Source: Rhodobacterales bacterium
GTDB taxonomy: Bacteria; Pseudomonadota; Alphaproteobacteria; Rhodobacterales; Rhodobacteraceae
DNA length: 38,110 nt
Assembly: GCA_030950105.1 (NCBI GenBank)
Contig: JAUZRV010000060.1
Span: forward strand, 1-38,110
Direction: 5' to 3'
Numbering within the stretch: position 1 is the stretch's first letter; every line of letters starts with the position of its first letter. Below the pieces are notes generated by a model. That model saw only the letters and a program-made list of their open reading frames with translations. It was not told the origin of the DNA and did no database searches. This document shows, piece by piece, positions 27,009-35,060 of the stretch. Position numbers and translations under genes: made by a program.

Positions 27009-29903
27009 ATGCTTAGGAAAAAGACCAACGGGGTTGCGAGACGCTCCCAACGGACCAGCCTCCTATCTAATATTGCCGAAAAATCTGTTGATCGGCGCGC
27101 GTTTTTGCGCGGTTCCGGCCTTGCCATTGGTGGCCTTGCCGCGATTACGGCAACCGGCGGCACGGTGACACGGGCCAGCGCCCAAGGCGCGATGGCGGAC
27201 GCAATCCAAACCATCAAATCGGTTTGCACCCACTGTTCGGTCGGTTGCACGGTTGTTGCCGAAGTTGATAACGGTGTTTGGGTCGGCCAGGAGCCGGGCT
27301 ATGACAGCCCGTTCAATTTGGGGGCGCATTGCGCCAAAGGGGCCTCGGTGCGCGAACATGCACATGGCGAGCGCCGCCTGAAATACCCGATGAAAAAAGA
27401 AAACGGCGAATGGAAACGCATATCCTGGGAAACCGCGATTGAAGAAATCGGCGACCAGATGATGACCATCCGCGACGAAAGCGGACCGGATTCCGTTTAT
27501 TGGCTGGGATCGGCCAAATTCAACAACGAACAAGCCTATTTGTTCCGCAAATTCGCGGCCTATTGGGGGTCGAATAATGTCGACCATCAGGCGCGTATTT
27601 GTCACTCGACCACGGTGGCCGGTGTGGCCAATACATGGGGCTACGGCGCCATGACCAACAGTTATAACGACATTCACACGTCGAAATCGATTCTGGTGAT
27701 TGGTGGTAATCCTGCCGAGGCGCATCCGGTGTCGTTGCTGCATTTGATGAAAGCCAAAGAGCAGAACAATGCGCCATTGATCGTGTGTGACCCGCGGTTC
27801 ACCCGCACCGCCGCCCACGCCGACGAATTTGTGCGTATCCGGCCCGGGTCGGATGTGGCGCTTATCTGGGGCTTTTTGTGGCATATTTTCGAAAATGAAT
27901 GGGAAGACAAGGAGTTCATTCGCACCCGCGTTTACGGCATGGATGAAATCCGCGCCGAGGTGAAGAAATGGAACCCTGCCGAAGTTGAACGCGTCACCGG
28001 CGTTCCGGGTAGCCAAATGGAGCGTGTTGCGCGCACCTTGGCCAACAACCGTCCGGGCACGTTGATCTGGTGTATGGGCGGAACCCAGCACACCACCGGC
28101 AACAACAACACGCGCGCCTATTGCATCTTGCAACTCGCGCTGGGCAATATGGGCACCGCCGGCGGCGGCACCAATATTTTCCGTGGTCACGACAACGTGC
28201 AGGGCGCGACCGATATGTGCGTTCTGTCGCATACGTTGCCCGGTTATTATGGCCTGTCAGCGGGCGCTTGGGCGCATTGGTCACGGGTTTGGGGGGAAGA
28301 CCTCGATTGGATGAAGTCACGGTTTGACAACATCACCGGCAAAGACGGCAAAGAAAAGTCGTTGATGAACCTCAAGGGTATTCCGGTTTCACGCTGGATT
28401 GATGGCGTGCTGGAAGACAAGGAAAACATCGACCAACCCGACAATGTGCGGGCCATGGTTCTTTGGGGCCACGCGCCAAACAGCCAGACCCGTGGTAAGG
28501 AAATGAAAACCGCGATGGAGAAACTCGACATGCTTGTCGTGATTGACCCTTATCCAACGGTTTCTGCCGTGCTGCATGATCGCACCGATGGTGTGTATTT
28601 GTTGCCGGCCTCGACACAGTTTGAAACACGTGGGTCTGTGACCGCGTCAAACCGGTCGTTCCAGTGGCGTGATAAAGTGGTCGAGCCGGTGTTTGAATCC
28701 CTGCCTGACCATATCATCATGACAAAATTCGCCCGCAAATTCGGTTGGGCGGATAAATTTCTCCGCAACATCGAAATGGATGGCGAAGACGAGCCGAACA
28801 TTGAAAGTGTCACCCGCGAATATAACGGCGGCATGTGGACTATCGGTTATACCGGCTGTTCGCCAGAGCGGATCAAATCGCACATGGCCAACCAGCATAC
28901 GTTCGACAAAACCACGCTTCAGGCGATTGGTGGGCCGAATGACGGTGAATATTACGGTCTGCCATGGCCGTGTTGGGGGACGCCGGAAATGGGCCATCCA
29001 GGCACGCCAAACCTCTATGATATGTCCAAGCCGGTTTCCAAAGGTGGCCTGACATTCCGTGCACGTTTCGGCGTAGAGCGGGACGGGGTGAATTTGCTGG
29101 CCGAAGGTGTCTATTCGCAAGGCTCCGATATTCAGGACGGATATCCGGAGTTCACAATGGCGATGCTGAAACAGCTTGGCTGGGATGGCGAATTGACCGA
29201 TGAAGAACGCGCGTCAATCGAAGCGGTCGCCGGTGATAAAACCAACTGGAAAACCGACCTTTCCGGCGGGATTCAGCGGGTAGCGATTGCCCATGAATGT
29301 GCACCATTCGGCAATGCCAAGGCGCGCGCCGTGGTCTGGACCTTCCCGGATCCGGTGCCTATCCACCGCGAACCTCTCTATACCAACCGGCGTGATCTTG
29401 TTGAGGATTATCCGACATACGAGGACAAGCAGGCCTATCGTTTGCCAACCCTTTATGCGTCGATCCAGAAGCAGGATTTCTCTAAAGAGTATCCGTTGAT
29501 CCTGACTTCGGGTCGTTTGGTCGAATACGAAGGCGGCGGCGATGAAAGCCGGTCCAACAAATGGCTGGCCGAACTTCAACAAGAGATGTTTGTCGAAGTG
29601 AACACGCGGGATGCCAACAATATCGGTATTCGCGATGGCCAACAGGTCTGGGTTGAAGGGGCCGAAGGGGCCAAGGTCAAAGTTGCGGCCATGGTCACAG
29701 AACGGGTTGGCGAAGGGGTGGCCTTCATGCCGTTCCACTTTGGCGGCCATTTCGAAGGCAAGGATCTGCGGGATAAATACCCCGACGGTGCCGACCCTTA
29801 CGTGCTTGGGGAATCTGCCAATACGGCGATGACTTATGGCTATGATAGCGTCACCCAAATGCAAGAGACCAAAGCGTCTCTTTGCAAAATAACCGCAGCA
29901 TAA
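27009..29903 (+). CDS. fdhA: formate dehydrogenase catalytic subunit alpha (W/Mo-bis-MGD, cysteine form)
   Basis: Tat-like DRRAFLRGSG, CTHCSVGCTVVAE...C 4Fe-4S motif, DHQARICHSTTVAG active-site Cys, GGNPAEAHPVSLLHLMKAKE, C-terminal molydopterin dinucleotide-binding region. Start at 27009 with upstream GGGAGA. Confidence 0.95.
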   Translation: MLRKKTNGVARRSQRTSLLSNIAEKSVDRRAFLRGSGLAIGGLAAITATGGTVTRASAQGAMADAIQTIKSVCTHCSVGCTVVAEVDNGVWVGQEPGYDSPFNLGAHCAKGASVREHAHGERRLKYPMKKENGEWKRISWETAIEEIGDQMMTIRDESGPDSVYWLGSAKFNNEQAYLFRKFAAYWGSNNVDHQARICHSTTVAGVANTWGYGAMTNSYNDIHTSKSILVIGGNPAEAHPVSLLHLMKAKEQNNAPLIVCDPRFTRTAAHADEFVRIRPGSDVALIWGFLWHIFENEWEDKEFIRTRVYGMDEIRAEVKKWNPAEVERVTGVPGSQMERVARTLANNRPGTLIWCMGGTQHTTGNNNTRAYCILQLALGNMGTAGGGTNIFRGHDNVQGATDMCVLSHTLPGYYGLSAGAWAHWSRVWGEDLDWMKSRFDNITGKDGKEKSLMNLKGIPVSRWIDGVLEDKENIDQPDNVRAMVLWGHAPNSQTRGKEMKTAMEKLDMLVVIDPYPTVSAVLHDRTDGVYLLPASTQFETRGSVTASNRSFQWRDKVVEPVFESLPDHIIMTKFARKFGWADKFLRNIEMDGEDEPNIESVTREYNGGMWTIGYTGCSPERIKSHMANQHTFDKTTLQAIGGPNDGEYYGLPWPCWGTPEMGHPGTPNLYDMSKPVSKGGLTFRARFGVERDGVNLLAEGVYSQGSDIQDGYPEFTMAMLKQLGWDGELTDEERASIEAVAGDKTNWKTDLSGGIQRVAIAHECAPFGNAKARAVVWTFPDPVPIHREPLYTNRRDLVEDYPTYEDKQAYRLPTLYASIQKQDFSKEYPLILTSGRLVEYEGGGDESRSNKWLAELQQEMFVEVNTRDANNIGIRDGQQVWVEGAEGAKVKVAAMVTERVGEGVAFMPFHFGGHFEGKDLRDKYPDGADPYVLGESANTAMTYGYDSVTQMQETKASLCKITAA

Positions 29904-29914
29904 GGAGCATTGAT

Positions 29915-30511
29915 ATGGCGAGAGTAAAATTTCTCTGTGATGCAGAACGGTGCATCGAATGTAATGCCTGCGTTACCGCGTGCAAAAACGAACACGAGGT
30001 GCCTTGGGGGATCAACCGCCGCAAGGTTGTAACCATTGGTGACGGTAAACCGGGCGAACGTTCGGTGTCGATGGCGTGTATGCATTGTTCGGACGCGCCG
30101 TGTATGGCCGTGTGCCCGACTGACTGTTTCTATCAAACAGCCGACGGGATTGTGCTGCACAACAAAGACCTGTGCATCGGGTGTGGTTATTGTTTCTACG
30201 CGTGTCCATTTGGCGCGCCGCAATATCCGCAAGCCGGCAACTTTGGCTCACGTGGCAAGATGGACAAATGCACCTTCTGCGCCGGTGGTCCCGAAGAAGA
30301 CAATTCGGCCGCAGAGTTCCAGAAATACGGACGTAACCGTATCGCGGAAGGCAAATTGCCGATTTGTGCCGAAATGTGCGCAACCAAAGCGTTGTTGGCG
30401 GGGGATGGCGACATCGTTTCCGGCATCTACCGCGAACGGGTTGTGGCGCGTGGCTTTGGCTCCGGCGCTTGGGGCTGGGGCACGGCCTACGGTCAAAAAG
30501 CCGGCGGATAG
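29915..30511 (+). CDS. fdhB: formate dehydrogenase iron-sulfur subunit beta
   Basis: CIECNACVTACKNEHEVPWG, CMHCSDAPCMAVCPTDCF, CIGCGYCFYACPFGAPQ. Start at 29915 with RBS AAGGAG. Confidence 0.93.
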   Translation: MARVKFLCDAERCIECNACVTACKNEHEVPWGINRRKVVTIGDGKPGERSVSMACMHCSDAPCMAVCPTDCFYQTADGIVLHNKDLCIGCGYCFYACPFGAPQYPQAGNFGSRGKMDKCTFCAGGPEEDNSAAEFQKYGRNRIAEGKLPICAEMCATKALLAGDGDIVSGIYRERVVARGFGSGAWGWGTAYGQKAGG

Positions 30512-30530
30512 TCTGATCTAAAAACCCTTT

Positions 30531-30555
30531 GGCGCGCGTAAGGTTTGCGCGCGCC
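30531..30555. other. GC-rich intercistronic hairpin between fdhB and fdhC
   Basis: GGCGCGCG-TAAGGTTTG-CGCGCGCC, 8-bp perfect stem that can be extended inward. Confidence 0.65.
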
Positions 30556-30570
30556 ATCATATGATTTGCC

Positions 30571-31725
30571 ATGAAGGCAAATGGCGTTGGCATTTATGAA
30601 AGGTCGACTGCTTTGCAGGACAATTACATTTCCCCGCCCCATTCAGGTTCTAACCACGATGTCGTTCGTGCGGAGATTTCCGTTTTGCGGGTCGCTATTT
30701 CCGTTGTTTTAATCGCCATTCTGTTGGTGCTGGCCGGTTCGGTCACGGCGCAATCGGTGCGGCCTCCCGGCGACGCGGTAAATTTGGAAGACAGCAACAC
30801 GCTTGGCCCGTCCAATGCGCTGGGCAATCTGTCGGATTCCGATATCTGGCGCGATTTTCGCGGCGGTGATCCGATGAATATCGACGATATCATCCGTGGC
30901 CCGATTGAAGGGCAGATGATGACCCGCAGCGGTCAATTGTGGCGCGAAATCCGAGAGAATTACATTCGCAAATACGCAGGCTGGTTTCCCGTTGGCGTGA
31001 TTGGAATTTTGGCGCTGGTTTATTTGTTGATGGGGCCTGCTCGTATCAAAAGCGGTTTCAGTGGTAAAACACTGCCCAGATTTAATTTAAACCAACGCGT
31101 GGCGCATTGGTTCATGGCCTCGATCTTTATAATACTGGGATTGTCCGGGCTGATCATTTTACTTGGGCGTCCGGTTATCCTGCCGATTTTCGGACCAACG
31201 GTGAATTCGATCATGACCAGTGCGGCAATGCAGGGGCACAACCTGTTTGGGCCGCTGTTTGTCGTGGCGTTGCTGTGGATGTTCATCAAGTTCATCAAAG
31301 GCAACTTCTTTCAGATCGTCGACTTGAAGTGGATGATCAAACTTGGCGGGTTGATTGGCGGGCATGTGAGTTCGCACCAGTTCAACTTTGGTGAAAAAAC
31401 CTGGTTCTGGATGGTTATTCTCGTCGGTATCGTGATGTCGGCCACCGGCATTGCCCTCGAATTTCCGTGGTTGTTTGACGATTTGCGGGTATTGCAGGCG
31501 TCGACAGTCTTGCATGCTGTGGGGGCGATCCTGCTTATCTCGGTCTCGATCGGGCATATCTATATCGGCACAATCGGTATGGAAGGGTCGCTTGATTCGA
31601 TGCTCAAAGGCGAAGTGGATGAAAACTGGGCCAAAGAACATCATGACCTCTGGTATGAAAAAGTGACCGGAAAGTCGGCGACAGACGACTCCACAGAAGT
31701 GACAAAAGAGGAGAGCGGATCATGA
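30571..31725 (+). CDS. fdhC: formate dehydrogenase cytochrome b subunit gamma
   Basis: FNLNQRVAHWFMASIFIILGLSGLIILLG, GHNLFGPLFVVALLWMFIKFIKGN, TVLHAVGAILLISVSIGHIYIGTIG; FdnI/FdoI-like. Exact start uncertain. Confidence 0.9.
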   Translation: MKANGVGIYERSTALQDNYISPPHSGSNHDVVRAEISVLRVAISVVLIAILLVLAGSVTAQSVRPPGDAVNLEDSNTLGPSNALGNLSDSDIWRDFRGGDPMNIDDIIRGPIEGQMMTRSGQLWREIRENYIRKYAGWFPVGVIGILALVYLLMGPARIKSGFSGKTLPRFNLNQRVAHWFMASIFIILGLSGLIILLGRPVILPIFGPTVNSIMTSAAMQGHNLFGPLFVVALLWMFIKFIKGNFFQIVDLKWMIKLGGLIGGHVSSHQFNFGEKTWFWMVILVGIVMSATGIALEFPWLFDDLRVLQASTVLHAVGAILLISVSIGHIYIGTIGMEGSLDSMLKGEVDENWAKEHHDLWYEKVTGKSATDDSTEVTKEESGS

Positions 31726-32366
31726 GCTATATCGCATTTGTCGAAGGCCCGCTTTTCCTCATTGCCGCCACCGTATTTGTGCTGGGGGCGTTGTGGCGGG
31801 TTATCGGAATTATCCGCATCGGACGTAAAAAAGACATCTCGCCGCCCAAAGGGTCGGAAGCCGTCGGGTTTATCCGTGGCAACCTGCGCCATTTTCTACC
31901 ACGCGGGATATTTGCGCGTCGCACATGGGTACATATTGTCGGTGGTTACGGGTTTCATCTCGGGCTGTTCGTGCTGGTTTTATTTGCGGCGCCACACATT
32001 GTGTTCATCGACGAACGCCTGTTTTCGGTGCCGTGGCCGGCTTTGCCACGCTGGGGATTTATCATCGCTGCCGATATAGCCTTTGCCGGTTTAATCATGC
32101 TCTGGGTGCGGCGGATTTCCGATCCGGTGATGCGGCTGATTTCCGATTGGGACGATCATATCGGGTCCTGGTTGACGTTTCTGGTGATGTTTACCGGCTG
32201 TTTGGCCCTGCAAGAAAGCCATGTGTTCCTGCGCGCTACACACATGCTTTTTGTTGATATCTGGTTGATCTACTTCCCGTTTAGCCGGCTGATGCACGCG
32301 TTTACTTTCTTCTTGTCACGCGGAAATACCGGCGCCACATATGGCCGCAAAGGAATGTCCCTATGA
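31722..32366 (+). CDS. NarI/DsrM-like b-type membrane subunit
   Basis: 214 aa polytopic; HIVGGYGFHLGLFVLVLF and LRATHMLFVDIWLIYFPFSRLMHAF as in nitrate reductase gamma-type proteins. Confidence 0.75.
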   Translation: MSYIAFVEGPLFLIAATVFVLGALWRVIGIIRIGRKKDISPPKGSEAVGFIRGNLRHFLPRGIFARRTWVHIVGGYGFHLGLFVLVLFAAPHIVFIDERLFSVPWPALPRWGFIIAADIAFAGLIMLWVRRISDPVMRLISDWDDHIGSWLTFLVMFTGCLALQESHVFLRATHMLFVDIWLIYFPFSRLMHAFTFFLSRGNTGATYGRKGMSL

Positions 32367-33649
32367 GCGAAAAATCAGACATCGCCGTCGCCAAGTTTCT
32401 TGAGCATACAGATTCGGAGGCCGCATCGTTTTTCGAGGCCTGCGTGCATTGCGGGGAATGTGCCGATGCCTGTCAGTTCTATCTGACTTCGGGTGATCCA
32501 AAATATACACCGATCAATAAATTGCGCCCGATGGAGCGCGCGTATAAGCGTGACAAAGCCCCGTTTTCATCATTGAAAAAGGCGATCGGCCTTGCGCCAT
32601 CACCGGTCACCGAAGAAGAACTCTACGAATGGGAGCCGCTGGTTTACGATTCATGCAATATGTGCGGACGTTGCACGCTGGTCTGTCCGATGGGCATCGA
32701 CATTGCGGGCACCATTCGCAAAATGCGCGAAGGCTATGCGGCGGCGGGCATCGTGCCTGAAGGATTGCAACGCTCGGCCGAGTTTGTGAAAAAAACCAGC
32801 AGCCCGATGGGGGTCACCATCAAGGCGCTCAAGGCGCAGATCAAGCATCAGGAAAAAGCCACAGGTATTGAAATCGAAATCGACAAACAGGGCGCCGATT
32901 ACATGGCGATATTCTCGTCGATGGAAATCATGGGCTACCCCGAGGTTCTGGGCGCTTACGCCAAATTGTTCAAATGCGCCGGTTTGACATGGACGATTTC
33001 TTCGGTGGCCTATGAGGCGACCAATGTTGGCGTGCAGATCGGATCGGGACCGATGGCCAAGGAAATCTTGCAACGTGTGGTCGATGCCGCCGAGGTGCTT
33101 GAGGTGAAACACGTGATTAGTCCCGAATGTGGCCACGCCTATGGCGCGATCCGGTGGGCGGGACCAAATATGATGGGGCGGCAATTCAAGTTCGAGGTGG
33201 TGCATATCATCGAATTGCTCGATCAGTTGCGCCGCGAAGGCAAAATTCCGGCGGGCAAAAAAGACAGCCGCCGCATGACACTCCATGATCCCTGTCAGAT
33301 CGTGCGCCGTGGTGGTTTGCTCAAGGAACCGCGCAAGCTTTTGGATGAATCCTGTTCGGATTTTGTCGAAATGAAGGGGGCGGGCATAACCAATTTCTGT
33401 TGCGGCGGCGGCGGTGGTGTTTCGGCCAACCCGCGTGCGGAAGAGGTGAAAACCGCGGCATTTTCGCTTAAGGTGGATCAACTCAACGGGGTGGAAAACC
33501 TTGAGGCGGTGGTGGTGCCATGTGGCAATTGCCGGGCAGTATTCGAGGATGGCCTTGATGCCTATGATATGAATCTCGAAATTATCGGGTTAAGCGAGCT
33601 TATTGCTGACACGCTGGAGGAAGATCCTGCACCGCAAGGGACAGGATAA
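32363..33649 (+). CDS. HdrD/GlpC/DsrK-like iron-sulfur protein with CCG domain
   Basis: Two 4Fe-4S motifs (CVHCGECADACQ, CNMCGRCTLVCP) and C-X34-CC-X39-CGNC CCG motif; ATGA-type overlap with the NarI-like gene. Confidence 0.85.
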   Translation: MSEKSDIAVAKFLEHTDSEAASFFEACVHCGECADACQFYLTSGDPKYTPINKLRPMERAYKRDKAPFSSLKKAIGLAPSPVTEEELYEWEPLVYDSCNMCGRCTLVCPMGIDIAGTIRKMREGYAAAGIVPEGLQRSAEFVKKTSSPMGVTIKALKAQIKHQEKATGIEIEIDKQGADYMAIFSSMEIMGYPEVLGAYAKLFKCAGLTWTISSVAYEATNVGVQIGSGPMAKEILQRVVDAAEVLEVKHVISPECGHAYGAIRWAGPNMMGRQFKFEVVHIIELLDQLRREGKIPAGKKDSRRMTLHDPCQIVRRGGLLKEPRKLLDESCSDFVEMKGAGITNFCCGGGGGVSANPRAEEVKTAAFSLKVDQLNGVENLEAVVVPCGNCRAVFEDGLDAYDMNLEIIGLSELIADTLEEDPAPQGTG

Positions 33650-33689
33650 GGTTGAAGTTTGCCCGCCAAAAGCGCACCATGACCACGCT

Positions 33690-35060
33690 ATGAATAAACC
33701 CGAGACTCTTTCAAACGATAGCGGCTTTGGCGCGGGCCTTGCGCTTGCATCAATCCTTGTGGTCGATGATGAGCCGGGTATGCGCAATTTTCTAATGAAA
33801 ATTCTCGGACCGCGTTGCAAGCGTGTCGAACAGGCGGCGGATGTTGAAGAAGCCTCGCGGCTGCTGGATGCCAACCATTTTGATATCGTTATTCTCGACA
33901 ACATCATGCCGGGTAAAACCGGCCTTGACTGGCTGCGCGAGCAACGCAAACTCGGCTTTTTTGCCGACGCGATTTTGATCACCGCATTTGCCGATCTGGA
34001 AACCGCGATTGCCGCGTTGCGCGCCGGAGCGGTTGACTTTGTGCTCAAACCGTTTCGGTCAAACCAGATATTGAATGCCGTGGCGCGCTCGATTGATCGT
34101 TTGCATTTGCAACGTGAAAACTTTCTGCTTAAGCACGAACTTTCTGCTGAGGTGTGTGGCGGTCGTGGTCGATTGCTTGGGGGGTCCCAAGGGATTAGTG
34201 ATGTTCGTTCAATCATTGAACGTGCCGCCCCGCAACCGACATCGGTGTTGTTCACCGGCGACAGCGGAACCGGCAAAGAAGTGGCGGCGCGCGCGCTTCA
34301 TGCCATGTCTGAACGTGCAGACAAACCGTTTGTGCCGGTCAATTGTGCCGCGATATCCCCCGATCAGATCGCCAATGAACTGTTCGGATATGTGGCGGGT
34401 GATCCGACCCGCCCGGAAGGGCGCCAAGACGGTTTATTGCTTCATGCCAGTGGCGGCACATTGTTTCTTGACGAGATTGCCGAGCTGCCGTTGTCGGTGC
34501 AGGGCACATTGCTGCGGGTGATCGACGACATGCGCCTGCGCCCGTTTGGATCGGCGCGCGAGGTGCCGCTTAACCTGCGGTTTATCTTTGCAACCAATGC
34601 CGATTTGCCGCTTGCGGTGGCCGAAGGGCGGTTTCGCGAGGATCTGTATCACCGGATCAATGTGATCAAGGTGCACATGCCGACGTTGCGTGAACGGGTG
34701 ATGGATATCCCGGATTTGAGCGCAATGTTCATGCAGTTGATTTCCCATGAACTGCGGGTGCCGCCGCTGGTTCTGGATGAACGGGTGCTGCTCAAACTCT
34801 CCTGTTATGACTGGCCCGGAAATGTTCGTGAATTGCGCAATTTGATCGAACGTTCGTTAATTTTGGGGGAATTTCCACCAGAATTTGCCAGCGAGGGCGC
34901 TGCGTCATCACCCGAGGCCGTGGATAGCCTGCATGCGGTTGAACAGCGCCATATTTTGACGGTTCTCGAGGCCTGTGATGGCAATCGCGCCGAGGCCGCG
35001 CGCCGGTTGGGTGTTTCGCGCAAAACCATCGACCGAAAATGTGCGATGTGGGATGCCTGA
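33690..35060 (+). CDS. NtrC-family response regulator (REC-AAA+-Fis HTH), GAFTGA motif not recognisable
   Basis: Receiver (SILVVDDEPGMRNFL, DIVILDNIMPG, VLKPF), Walker A GDSGTGKE, GTLFLDEIAELP, C-terminal ...CDGNRAEAARRLGVSRKTIDRK. Start at ATG 33690. Confidence 0.9.
   Translation: MNKPETLSNDSGFGAGLALASILVVDDEPGMRNFLMKILGPRCKRVEQAADVEEASRLLDANHFDIVILDNIMPGKTGLDWLREQRKLGFFADAILITAFADLETAIAALRAGAVDFVLKPFRSNQILNAVARSIDRLHLQRENFLLKHELSAEVCGGRGRLLGGSQGISDVRSIIERAAPQPTSVLFTGDSGTGKEVAARALHAMSERADKPFVPVNCAAISPDQIANELFGYVAGDPTRPEGRQDGLLLHASGGTLFLDEIAELPLSVQGTLLRVIDDMRLRPFGSAREVPLNLRFIFATNADLPLAVAEGRFREDLYHRINVIKVHMPTLRERVMDIPDLSAMFMQLISHELRVPPLVLDERVLLKLSCYDWPGNVRELRNLIERSLILGEFPPEFASEGAASSPEAVDSLHAVEQRHILTVLEACDGNRAEAARRLGVSRKTIDRKCAMWDA

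Noticed and set aside
27063-28232. 389 aa minus-strand ORF opposite fdhA
   Set aside because: Antisense shadow of the formate dehydrogenase gene.
27009-29903. Possible selenocysteine (in-frame TGA) formate dehydrogenase
   Set aside because: The active-site position reads Cys (ARICHSTT) and the ORF is continuous without in-frame TGA.
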